Of a stretch of 64,000 bases of DNA, positions 8,000 through 14,978 are shown in pieces. Source of the DNA: Myxococcales bacterium. Lineage in GTDB: Bacteria > Myxococcota_A > Polyangia > Fen-1088. The notes below the pieces were generated by a model. It worked only from the letters and a program-made list of their open reading frames with translations. It was not told the DNA's origin and ran no database searches. Each line of letters starts with the position of its first letter. Positions within the stretch are counted from its first letter, which is position 1. Both the position numbers and the translations under genes were made by a program. The stretch lies in NCBI GenBank assembly GCA_003142855.1, contig PLNW01000087.1:1-64000 (forward strand). Reading direction: 5' to 3'.

Positions 8000-8974
8000 T
8001 CAGATGCTGTAGTCCCAGGCCTGCTCTTGCCTGAATTCAGCCGGTTTCTTGTCCCGGTACTGCAACTCGGGATTCTTGGTGCTCACCCGCGTGTGTGGCG
8101 GAACCGACTGAGTGACAAAAACGTTGCTGTTGATCACGGCGCCCTCGCCAATCACCGTGTCGCCCCCCAGGACCGATGCACCTGAATAGATGGTGACGTG
8201 ATCCTCGATGGTCGGATGTCGTTTCACCCCACGCAACGCCTGACCGCCCCGCGTGGAAAGCGCGCCCAAGGTGACACCCTGGTAGATCTTCACGTGGTCG
8301 CCAATGATGCTGGTCTCGCCAATCACGACGCCAGTCCCGTGATCGATGAAGAACGCCTTGCCCACCGTGGCGCCGGGGTGGATGTCGATGCCGGTTCGAC
8401 TGTGTGCGAACTCGCCCATGATGCGCGGGATGAGCGGCACCTCGCGAATGTGCAGCTCGTGCGCCAGCCGGTAGATCATCACGCCCCACAAGCCCGGATA
8501 GGAAAAGATGATCTCGTCCAGACTGGTGGCCGCGGGATCGCCGTCAAAGGTGGCCTGCACATCTGTGGCCAGCAGCGCGCGCACCTGGGGCAGGCTCATG
8601 AGAAACTCGTTGGTCGCCGTCTCGGCGCGTTCGCCGATGCCATCGACGTCCTGGCCTCCGCGAACAGCCTGGTGCCGGAAGGCATTGTCGACCTGTTCCG
8701 ACAACCTTTCGTGCAGAGTCGCGACGTTGTCGCCCACGTGGTACGCAAGAGTTTCCAGCTTGAGTCCCTGCCGGCCGAAGTAGCCAGGAAACAGAATCTC
8801 ACGCAGCAGCTTCAGAATCGCGATCACCGAATCCCGACTGGGAAGGGGTGCTGTGCTGACATGGGTAATGCGTTGCTCGCGCTGATAGCTTTCCACCAGC
8901 GAAGTCACCAGTTCCGTGAGCGCCAGGTACTTTGGCTCTGGCTTCGTGCGCCCTCTGCTGCTTGCTAACGGCAT
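8000..8974 (-). CDS. cysE: Serine O-acetyltransferase, long (SrpH/EpsC-like) form
   Basis: A 324-residue acetyltransferase making O-acetylserine from serine and acetyl-CoA. The N-terminal helical domain is extended; the C-terminal left-handed beta-helix has hexapeptide repeats with the catalytic histidine region HSRTGIDIHPGATVG and FIDHGTGVVIGET. GVKRHPTIEDHVTIYSG is typical of CysE. It is the first committed step before cysteine synthase. Its position behind an encapsulin, desulfurase and rhodanese matches the srp-type neighbourhood of family 2A encapsulins. A second copy is at 32649-33563. AGGAAA lies in front of ATG 8974. Confidence 0.92.
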   Translation of the reverse strand: MPLASSRGRTKPEPKYLALTELVTSLVESYQREQRITHVSTAPLPSRDSVIAILKLLREILFPGYFGRQGLKLETLAYHVGDNVATLHERLSEQVDNAFRHQAVRGGQDVDGIGERAETATNEFLMSLPQVRALLATDVQATFDGDPAATSLDEIIFSYPGLWGVMIYRLAHELHIREVPLIPRIMGEFAHSRTGIDIHPGATVGKAFFIDHGTGVVIGETSIIGDHVKIYQGVTLGALSTRGGQALRGVKRHPTIEDHVTIYSGASVLGGDTVIGEGAVINSNVFVTQSVPPHTRVSTKNPELQYRDKKPAEFRQEQAWDYSI

Positions 8975-9006
8975 GGCTGTTTCCTATCGTAGACACCGCG
9001 TCTCGA

Positions 9007-9321
9007 CTAACCGTGCACCAGTTCCAAACCCGCGCGGGTCCAGTTGGAGATCCCCCCGTCCAGGCTGTAGACCTTGCCGATACCCAGACGGTCAGCCAGC
9101 TTGGCCGCGGTCAAACTGCGCAGGCCCTGACCACAGACGAAAACAATATTGGACCCGGGCAGCGTTTTCGCAGGGTCGGCGCGCAGATCATCCAAGGGAA
9201 CCACCCGGGCGCCGGGAATATGGCCGTCCGCCCATTCCTGAGCGTCGCGAATGTCCACCACGTCAACCTCGCCGCCGGCCAGCAAGTCGCTCATCTCTTG
9301 CGGAGTCAGTGTCTGGACCAT
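9007..9321 (-). CDS. Single-domain rhodanese (thiosulfate:thiol sulfurtransferase family)
   Basis: A 104-residue rhodanese domain. It has DIRDAQEWADGHIPGA near residue 25 and the active-site loop VFVCGQGLRS with the persulfide-forming cysteine near residue 68. It would carry sulfane sulfur, perhaps from the neighbouring cysteine desulfurase. There is no signal peptide, so it is cytoplasmic. The start codon lies exactly 6 bases after a -10 hexamer and lacks a ribosome site, suggesting leaderless translation. Confidence 0.9.
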   Translation of the reverse strand: MVQTLTPQEMSDLLAGGEVDVVDIRDAQEWADGHIPGARVVPLDDLRADPAKTLPGSNIVFVCGQGLRSLTAAKLADRLGIGKVYSLDGGISNWTRAGLELVHG

Positions 9322-9327
9322 GTGTCT

Positions 9328-9356
9328 AGGATAGGAGACACATATCCAGAGCGCAA
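9328..9356 (-). promoter_or_regulatory. Predicted leaderless promoter of the rhodanese gene
   Basis: On the minus strand TTGCGC (9356-9351) and TATCCT (9333-9328) are 17 bases apart. Six bases then separate the -10 box from ATG 9321, so transcription would start at or next to the A of the start codon. Confidence 0.5.
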
Positions 9357-9405
9357 GATCATTTTTATCGAGAAGACGCGGTTCGCGTCACGACGCGTGA
9401 CCGCG

Positions 9406-11214
9406 TCAGCCGTGCGCGCTCAGTCGTTTCAGGGCGGCCACCAAGGTGTCGATGTCCTCGCAAACATTGTAGGGCGCCAGCGAGGCGCGCACCGTGGCCT
9501 CAAGGCCAAATCGGCGCAGGATGGGCTGGGCGCAGTGGTGGCCAGAGCGCACCGCGATCCCCTCGCGATCGAGGGCCGATCCCAGCTCCTCGGTCTTGTG
9601 CCCGGCCAGCACGAAGGAAATCACGCCAGCCTTGCTGGGCGAAGTGCCAATGACGGTCAGGCCGGGAATTTTGGACAACTCGGCGGTCGCGTAGTTCAGC
9701 AGCTCGTGCTCGTAGGCCGCCGCCCGCTCGTGGCCCAGGTTGTCCAGCCAATCGAGCGCGGCACCCAGCCCGACCGCATCGGCGATGTTGCCGGTCCCGG
9801 CCTCGAAACGCGCTGGCGCGGGATGGTATGTGGTCCGCTCAAAGGTCACGTCCTTGATCATGTTGCCGCCGCCTTGCCACGGCGGCATGGAGTCCAGTAC
9901 CTCGGGCTTGCCGTACAGCGCCCCGATGCCGGTCGGCGCGTATATCTTGTGTCCGGAGAACACGTAGAAGTCGCTGTCGAGCGCCCGGACATTCACGGGG
10001 AAATGCGCCACGGCCTGCGCGCCGTCGACCAGCGTGCATGCGCCCACGGCGTGAGCCATGGCCACCATCTGCTGCGCGGGCGTGATCGTGCCGAGAGCGT
10101 TCGACACCTGAGTCAGCGCTACCATCTTGGTGCGGGGACAGAGCAGCTTGGCGTACGCCTCGAGGATTACCTCGCCCCGATCGTTGACCGGCGCGACCAG
10201 CAGCCGCGCACCGGTCTTGGCGCAAAGCTGCTGCCAGGGCACGATATTGGCGTGGTGTTCGAGATGGGTGATGACGATCTCGTCGCCGGCTGACACGAAT
10301 TGCCCGCCCCAGGCCTGCGCCACCAGATTGATGGCCTCGGTGGCCCCGCGCACGAACACGATGTCTCGTGCGCTGGACGCGCCCAGAAAGCGGGCCACAG
10401 TGGCTCGGGCATTCTCGTAGGCATCGGTTGCCCGGGCCGCCAGGGTGTGGGCCGCCCGGTGAACGTTGGAATTCTCGTGCGCGTAGAAATACGACAACCG
10501 ATCGATGACGGTCTGCGGTTTCTGGGTGGTGGCGGCGTTGTCCAGCCAGACCAGGCGACGGCCGTTAACCCGTTCATTCAGGATCGGGAACTCGCGGCGG
10601 ACCGCATAGGGGTCGAAGCCCGCCTGCCGCAACGGCTTGTTCAGCGCCGGGGACACAGGCGTGACTTCCTTGGTCTCCACCAGCGAGATGTCGGAGGGTG
10701 AATCGGGATTGGGGGCGCCGGTCTGGACCAGGAAATAGGACGTCGCCACCGGGGCGGCTCCCCCCAGCAGGGGAATGCGAAAGAAGTCTGCACTGGGTTC
10801 GGCCAAGGCAAGCGCGTCGATGGCGCCCGCGCTGGGCGGTGCTGCTGGCGTGGCAGGCACACTGGGCACCTGCGTGGGTACGTCGCTCTTGGCGGGCGCA
10901 GCGGATGGGGATACGCCCGGTGTGCCAGCCACGATAGCTGGCTCGGAACCCGACGACGGCGAAAGCGTGGGTGTCACCCCTGCCTTGGCCGCGGGAAAGA
11001 CTTGCGCGTTCGGATCCCTGACCACGTCCATCATGGCCTGCGCCAGGGTGGACAGATCCCACCCTGCCAACGACAGCGCCTGCGCCGGGGCCACGCCCGC
11101 CGTTGATGCCAGGGGCGAAACCGGCGCTGGCGCGCTGCCGACCGGAGCCGATGCCAGGCCCGACACAGCCGGCGCCGTTGCCGACGGGCTTCCAGCAGAA
11201 TCACTTGTAGTCAT
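9406..11214 (-). CDS. sufS: Cysteine desulfurase with long disordered N-terminal domain (encapsulin cargo)
   Basis: A 602-residue protein. Residues about 205-602 are a SufS-type group II cysteine desulfurase: PLP lysine K423 in SGHKIYAPTG and catalytic cysteine C561 in RSGHHCAQPI. Residues 1-200 are Ala/Pro/Ser/Gly-rich and look disordered, with more conserved islands (AGWDLSTLAQAMM near 50, FFRIPLLGG near 145, SYFLV near 160). This design is known for the cargo of family 2A encapsulins, where the N-terminal domain directs loading into the shell. ATG 11214 lies inside the end of the shell gene, a 14-base overlap. It would remove sulfur from cysteine inside the compartment. Confidence 0.92.
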   Translation of the reverse strand: MTTSDSAGSPSATAPAVSGLASAPVGSAPAPVSPLASTAGVAPAQALSLAGWDLSTLAQAMMDVVRDPNAQVFPAAKAGVTPTLSPSSGSEPAIVAGTPGVSPSAAPAKSDVPTQVPSVPATPAAPPSAGAIDALALAEPSADFFRIPLLGGAAPVATSYFLVQTGAPNPDSPSDISLVETKEVTPVSPALNKPLRQAGFDPYAVRREFPILNERVNGRRLVWLDNAATTQKPQTVIDRLSYFYAHENSNVHRAAHTLAARATDAYENARATVARFLGASSARDIVFVRGATEAINLVAQAWGGQFVSAGDEIVITHLEHHANIVPWQQLCAKTGARLLVAPVNDRGEVILEAYAKLLCPRTKMVALTQVSNALGTITPAQQMVAMAHAVGACTLVDGAQAVAHFPVNVRALDSDFYVFSGHKIYAPTGIGALYGKPEVLDSMPPWQGGGNMIKDVTFERTTYHPAPARFEAGTGNIADAVGLGAALDWLDNLGHERAAAYEHELLNYATAELSKIPGLTVIGTSPSKAGVISFVLAGHKTEELGSALDREGIAVRSGHHCAQPILRRFGLEATVRASLAPYNVCEDIDTLVAALKRLSAHG

Positions 11215-12115
11215 AGTAGAGGTCGACCTCGACACTTTCGAGAGCGCCGAGCGCATCCTCGGTCAATATCGCAGCCGAGCAATACAGCGACACCAGATAC
11301 GAAGCCACACCCCGTTGATCGATGCCCATCAGGCGCACTGACAGGCTTGGGCTAACCTCGCCAGGCAGCCCGGGTTGAAACAGACCGACCACACCGCGAC
11401 GCTGCTCGCCGGTGCGGAGCAGGAGGATGTCGGTCTTGTTGCCCGCCATGTGGAGCTTGTCGCAAGGAACGAGCGGCACGCCCCGCCAGGTAATGAAGGG
11501 CGAACCAAACAGGGTCACGGTGGCCGGAGGCACTCCCCGGCGCGTGCATTCACGCCCAAAAGCCGCAATCGCCCTCGGGTGGGCCAGGAAGAACGCTGGC
11601 TCTTTCCATACCCGTGCCAACAATTCATCCAGATCGTCAGGCATCGGTCGTCCATTGCGTGGCTTCACCCTCATCAAATCGTGGACATTGTTGATCAGCC
11701 CGTAACTGCCGTTGTTGATCATCTCGTCTTCCTGTTTTTCCTTCAGACGCTCCACCACGATACGAAGCTGTTCCTTCACCTGGTCCATCGGGCTGCGGTA
11801 CAGGTCCGAGATCCGCGTGGACACTTGAACGGTAGTGGACACCGTGTTCAGCAGATACTCGCGCGGCTTGGGTTCGTAGTCGATGAAGGCCGTAGGCAAT
11901 TGGCTTCCCAGTTCAGGCGAGCATTGCACTGCGAACTTGTTGTCGATCACACGATTGACCCGGTAAACGCCAGCCTCCACTGGGGTCCAGGGCAACAGTT
12001 GCACAAACCAACGCGGCGTCGCACCCACCCACTGCGGGGGCGTCTTGGTGGTGTTCGCAAGCTGCCTGGCGGCTGCGTCGTTCAAAAGAGTGCTGGCATC
12101 AACGGCGTTCGGCAT
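11201..12115 (-). CDS. Family 2A encapsulin shell protein (SrpI-like)
   Basis: A 304-residue HK97-fold shell protein similar to SrpI of cyanobacteria. Recognisable blocks include LLPWTPVEAGVYRVNRV, EPKPREYLLNTVSTTVQVST, ISDLYRSPMDQ and the C-terminal GVASYLVSLYCSAAILTEDAL. Such proteins assemble into icosahedral compartments. The next gene encodes a cysteine desulfurase with the disordered loading domain, followed by a rhodanese and serine acetyltransferase, the standard family 2A gene set. ATG 12115 has GGAAGGAG upstream. No phage genes are nearby, so a prophage capsid is unlikely. Confidence 0.93.
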   Translation of the reverse strand: MPNAVDASTLLNDAAARQLANTTKTPPQWVGATPRWFVQLLPWTPVEAGVYRVNRVIDNKFAVQCSPELGSQLPTAFIDYEPKPREYLLNTVSTTVQVSTRISDLYRSPMDQVKEQLRIVVERLKEKQEDEMINNGSYGLINNVHDLMRVKPRNGRPMPDDLDELLARVWKEPAFFLAHPRAIAAFGRECTRRGVPPATVTLFGSPFITWRGVPLVPCDKLHMAGNKTDILLLRTGEQRRGVVGLFQPGLPGEVSPSLSVRLMGIDQRGVASYLVSLYCSAAILTEDALGALESVEVDLYYDYK

Positions 12116-12229
12116 TGGGGCTCCTTCCGGGAAGATCGGACCAATTCAATAAACCGGCTGGTCTCTACCGCTGCGCCCGGATGAGGACAAGACCGCATCG
12201 GATGCTACCCGCGTTTTCCTCCGTTATAT

Positions 12230-12258
12230 TTGACAATCGTAGGAGCGAGCGGAGGAAT
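12230..12258 (+). promoter_or_regulatory. Possible promoter/operator with TTGACAA, cysteine synthase-rhodanese gene
   Basis: TTGACA at 12230-12235 continues as TTGACAATCG. A hexamer AGGAAT lies 17 bases downstream, which is a poor -10 box. The same TTGACAA word occurs before cysP (17692) and metY (28290). The interval 12116-12369 is the divergent control region between the encapsulin operon and this gene; the minus strand reads TTGTCAA followed by TATAAC at 12228-12223. Confidence 0.3.
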
Positions 12259-12369
12259 CGCCGCCGGGCGCTCTCAACCGTCGCATTCCGGTTGCAGGGA
12301 GCCCACTCTGGGTGGCTGACTTGAGATCTTGCGAATAGCCTTCGCCGGCCGAATCCACAGGAGTTCTCG

Positions 12370-13719
12370 ATGTCCGACCATGCTCTGCGCGCCTACGACT
12401 CAATCCTGGACATGCTTTCCAGCGTTGAGAACCCGACCCCGATCGTCCGCCTGCTGCACGTCACGCCGTACAAGCACACGCAGGTTTTCGCCAAGCTCGA
12501 ATGGTACAATCCGTTCGGCGCGGTCAAGGACCGGGTTGCTGCGAATCTCGTGCGCGACGCAGAGGAGCGGGGCGAGAAGCTCGAGCACCTGGTCGAGCCG
12601 ACCTCGGGCAACACCGGCATGGGCCTGGCCATGCTGTCGAACGCCAAGGGCTACAAGTTCGCGGCCACCATGTCCAAAGAGATTCCGGCGGAGAAGCGCG
12701 CCGTGCTGCGCTTCTTCGGCACCGATCTCTACGAACTCGAGGACACACTGTGCCCCATGCCCGGCCAGCCCGAAGGGGCCATGGCCAAGGCCACCGAGCT
12801 GGCCGCGCGACCGGGTTGGAAACAGCTCAATCAGTACAAGAATCCGGCCAATCCCGATGCGCACTTTCGCACGACTGGTCCTGAGGTCTGGAAGCAGACG
12901 CGCGGCAAGATCACCCACTTCGTCGCGTCGCTCGGCACCTGCGGCACCATCACCGGGACGGGACGATTCCTCAAGGCGCAAAACCCGAGCGTGAAGGTCA
13001 TTGGCGTGCACCCGACCGAGGGTCACGACATCCCGGGCGTGCGCAGCCGCAGGGCTTTGCAACTCACTGACTTCTTCAAGCCCGAAGAGTACGACGGCGT
13101 GGTCGAGATCAGCGACCAAGAGGCGTACGGGCTCTGTCTTCGCCTCAATCGAGAGGAGAGCATCATCGCCGGCCCGAGTGGTGGGCTGGCCCTGGCGGGC
13201 GCGTTCCGCACCATCCCCGACGAGCCGGGCAACCTGGTCGTCGTGATCTTTCCCGATAACGCCTTCAAATACGTCTCGTCCTTCCAGAAGCATTTGCCCC
13301 AGCTTTTCCCGAAACAGGAAGCGAAGGCGTCTGCCGCCGCTCCCAGCGATCCCTTCGCTCAGCACCTCCGGGCAGCGTTCGCGTTCGCTGAGAAAGGCCC
13401 CGACGTCATCGACGTGCACGAGGCGAAGAAGATGCTCGATGCCGGCGTGCCGGTTCTCGACGTGCGCAACCCCGATGAATTCGTGCAAGAACGCATCGCC
13501 GAAGCCCGCAACCTGCCCTTGCCTGCGCTGTCCAAGGGCGCGAAGGACGGCCTGCCCACTGACCGCCAGGCGCCGGTCATCACCATCTGCGCTCGCGGGC
13601 AGCGATCACTCTACGGCCTGCTGCTGCTCAAAGCCCAGGGCTATCAGATCGTGAAGAGCGTCGCTGGCGGCATGGGCGCGTGGGTGAATGCGGGCCTGCC
13701 AACCCAGGTGGGGCGCTGA
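12370..13719 (+). CDS. Cysteine synthase/OASS-like enzyme fused to a rhodanese domain
   Basis: A 449-residue fusion. Residues 1-310 are a fold-type II PLP beta-synthase: K53 in GAVKDR, PTSGNTGMGLAM, and SLGTCGTITGTG in the phosphate loop, with AGPSGGLALAG near the end. Residues about 345-449 form a rhodanese domain, with DVRNPDEFVQERI and the sulfurtransferase cysteine C407 in TICARGQRS. The arrangement suggests that rhodanese-bound persulfide is delivered directly to the PLP site for cysteine (or S-sulfocysteine) formation; that is inference. AGGAG precedes ATG 12370. It is divergent from the encapsulin operon. Confidence 0.9.
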   Translation: MSDHALRAYDSILDMLSSVENPTPIVRLLHVTPYKHTQVFAKLEWYNPFGAVKDRVAANLVRDAEERGEKLEHLVEPTSGNTGMGLAMLSNAKGYKFAATMSKEIPAEKRAVLRFFGTDLYELEDTLCPMPGQPEGAMAKATELAARPGWKQLNQYKNPANPDAHFRTTGPEVWKQTRGKITHFVASLGTCGTITGTGRFLKAQNPSVKVIGVHPTEGHDIPGVRSRRALQLTDFFKPEEYDGVVEISDQEAYGLCLRLNREESIIAGPSGGLALAGAFRTIPDEPGNLVVVIFPDNAFKYVSSFQKHLPQLFPKQEAKASAAAPSDPFAQHLRAAFAFAEKGPDVIDVHEAKKMLDAGVPVLDVRNPDEFVQERIAEARNLPLPALSKGAKDGLPTDRQAPVITICARGQRSLYGLLLLKAQGYQIVKSVAGGMGAWVNAGLPTQVGR

Positions 13720-13761
13720 GTCGGTCGCCCAAAGGCGACGTTCCTCTCGTGCGGCTGTGTC

Positions 13762-13790
13762 TTGCATCGAGGACTGCACTTTCGTATAGT
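13762..13790 (+). promoter_or_regulatory. Strong predicted promoter upstream of cupin gene
   Basis: TTGCAT (13762-13767), a 17-base spacer ending in ACTTTCG, and TATAGT (13785-13790). A very similar promoter core, ACTTTCGCTATAGT, occurs at 47507-47520. The first base of the ATG at 13797 is at the expected transcription start. Confidence 0.6.
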
Positions 13791-13796
13791 ATATGC

Positions 13797-13850
13797 ATGA
13801 TCAGCGTGATCGCACCACCATCGCCACTGGCAACCCAAGGAGGATGTTGA
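13797..13850 (+). CDS. Possible leaderless 17-codon upstream ORF ending in cysteine
   Basis: The frame starting at ATG 13797 encodes MISVIAPPSPLATQGGC and stops at TGA 13848-13850, two bases before the cupin gene start. Its ATG is exactly 6 bases after the TATAGT -10 box, the geometry seen at other leaderless starts in this window. Its last codons contain the AAGGAGG ribosome site of the cupin gene, so translating ribosomes would cover that site. A cysteine-responsive leader peptide, as known for leaderless ORFs in mycobacteria, is possible, but there is only one cysteine codon. It may be chance. Confidence 0.35.
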   Translation: MISVIAPPSPLATQGGC

Positions 13851-13852
13851 GC

Positions 13853-14296
13853 ATGGCTGACTTGCAGAGACATCGGGGGAACTTTCGCTGGGAAAGCGTA
13901 GACCTGCTCCCCTACAAGGAAGGCGACTCGGACTCTTGCAGCGTTACCCGGCAGATCCTGTCCGACGGACGGGACGGGTTTCCGGTGCAGTTGCGCTACT
14001 TCGAGGTCGCACCGGGCGGTCATTCCACCTTGGAACGGCACAGGCATCTGCACATCGTGGTGGTCCTGCGCGGGAAGGGACGGGTATTGTCGGGATCGGA
14101 AATAGTGGACGTCGGACCGTTGGACGTGGTGCACATCCCTTCCGGCACCTGGCACCAGTTGCAAGCCACGCATGGGGAACCGTTGGGGTTTCTCTGCTTG
14201 GTGCACCGAGATCGCGATCGTCCCGAGCGGCCTGATCCCCAGGAATTGGCCCAGATCCTTCGCGATCCAGCCGTGGCGGCCTTCGTGAGGCCCTGA
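13853..14296 (+). CDS. Cupin-domain protein
   Basis: A 147-residue single-domain cupin_2 protein. The metal-binding pattern is visible as ERHRHLHIVVVLRGKG and, 35 residues later, HIPSGTWHQL. Function is not recognisable: small cupins act as dioxygenases, isomerases or ligand sensors. AAGGAGG ends 9 bases before ATG 13853, which decides this start over in-frame ATGs at 13793 and 13844. It lies between the cysteine synthase-rhodanese gene and an XRE-cupin regulator, so a role in thiol or sulfur chemistry (for example a thiol dioxygenase-like reaction) is plausible but unproven. Confidence 0.8.
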   Translation: MADLQRHRGNFRWESVDLLPYKEGDSDSCSVTRQILSDGRDGFPVQLRYFEVAPGGHSTLERHRHLHIVVVLRGKGRVLSGSEIVDVGPLDVVHIPSGTWHQLQATHGEPLGFLCLVHRDRDRPERPDPQELAQILRDPAVAAFVRP

Positions 14297-14308
14297 CCCC
14301 CCTGCCAC

Positions 14309-14314
14309 TGTAGT
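14309..14314 (+). promoter_or_regulatory. -10 hexamer 6 nt before XRE-cupin gene B
   Basis: TGTAGT is followed by exactly six bases and then ATG 14321, with no ribosome site. No convincing -35 box is visible. The spacing matches the other leaderless starts in the window. Confidence 0.35.
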
Positions 14315-14320
14315 GCGCAT

Positions 14321-14959
14321 ATGATCGCAGGCGGCGCTGGCAAGAAGGGGTCCCGCACGGCCGAACCGCATCGTTCTCGCTTGCCAACAAAGAACGATCT
14401 CGGTGCAGCCGAGATGGGCCGCCGCGTGGCCACCAGCCTGCGCGAACGACGCAAGTCCCGCGAAATGTCGCTCGATCAGCTTGCGGTCGCATCAGGGGTG
14501 AGCCGGGCTGCGCTGTCGCAGATCGAGTCGCAGAAGACCAACCCTTCACTGGCTGTGCTGTGGAAGATTGCCATCGGCCTGCATTTTCCTTTCTTTGAGC
14601 TTCTGTGCGGCAACTCGCAGGGCGCGGCAGTCCTCCGGCGAGACAGGACCCAAGTTCTGCACTCCTCGGACGGCCGCATGGAACGCCAGCCGTTAACCCC
14701 AGCCGGCGCCTGCCCCTGGATCGAGGCACACGAATTGCGCCTAGCCCCCCGCTCCAGTCATGGTTCAGACGCGCATGCGGCTGGTACGCGCGAGCTCCTG
14801 ATTGTGCTCAATGGTCAACTTCGGATACGCGTCGGCTCGACGGTTCACGACTTGGACGCCGGAGATTCCATCTCATTCGTGGCGGACCAGCCGCACACCT
14901 ATGAGAACCCGAGCGGCGGGCAGACTCGCTGTCACGACATCGTCATCTACGCTCGCTGA
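14321..14959 (+). CDS. XRE-family regulator with C-terminal cupin domain (copy B)
   Basis: A 212-residue paralogue of the regulator at 2998-3657. They share the AEMGRRVA..LRERRK segment, the same helix-turn-helix (SLDQLAVASGVSRAALSQIE) and the cupin block HAAGTREL with VADQPHTYENP. DNA identity is also high around the HTH region, so the duplication looks fairly recent. It faces the convergent cystathionine beta-synthase gene. It probably regulates adjacent sulfur genes in response to a small ligand bound by the cupin; target and ligand are unknown. Confidence 0.87.
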   Translation: MIAGGAGKKGSRTAEPHRSRLPTKNDLGAAEMGRRVATSLRERRKSREMSLDQLAVASGVSRAALSQIESQKTNPSLAVLWKIAIGLHFPFFELLCGNSQGAAVLRRDRTQVLHSSDGRMERQPLTPAGACPWIEAHELRLAPRSSHGSDAHAAGTRELLIVLNGQLRIRVGSTVHDLDAGDSISFVADQPHTYENPSGGQTRCHDIVIYAR

Positions 14960-14978
14960 GAATCCTGCTCGGCCGCAT

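Noticed and set aside
11201-12115. HK97-type capsid protein as evidence of a prophage
   Set aside because: No terminase, portal, tail or integrase genes are nearby, and the next gene is the typical encapsulin cargo.
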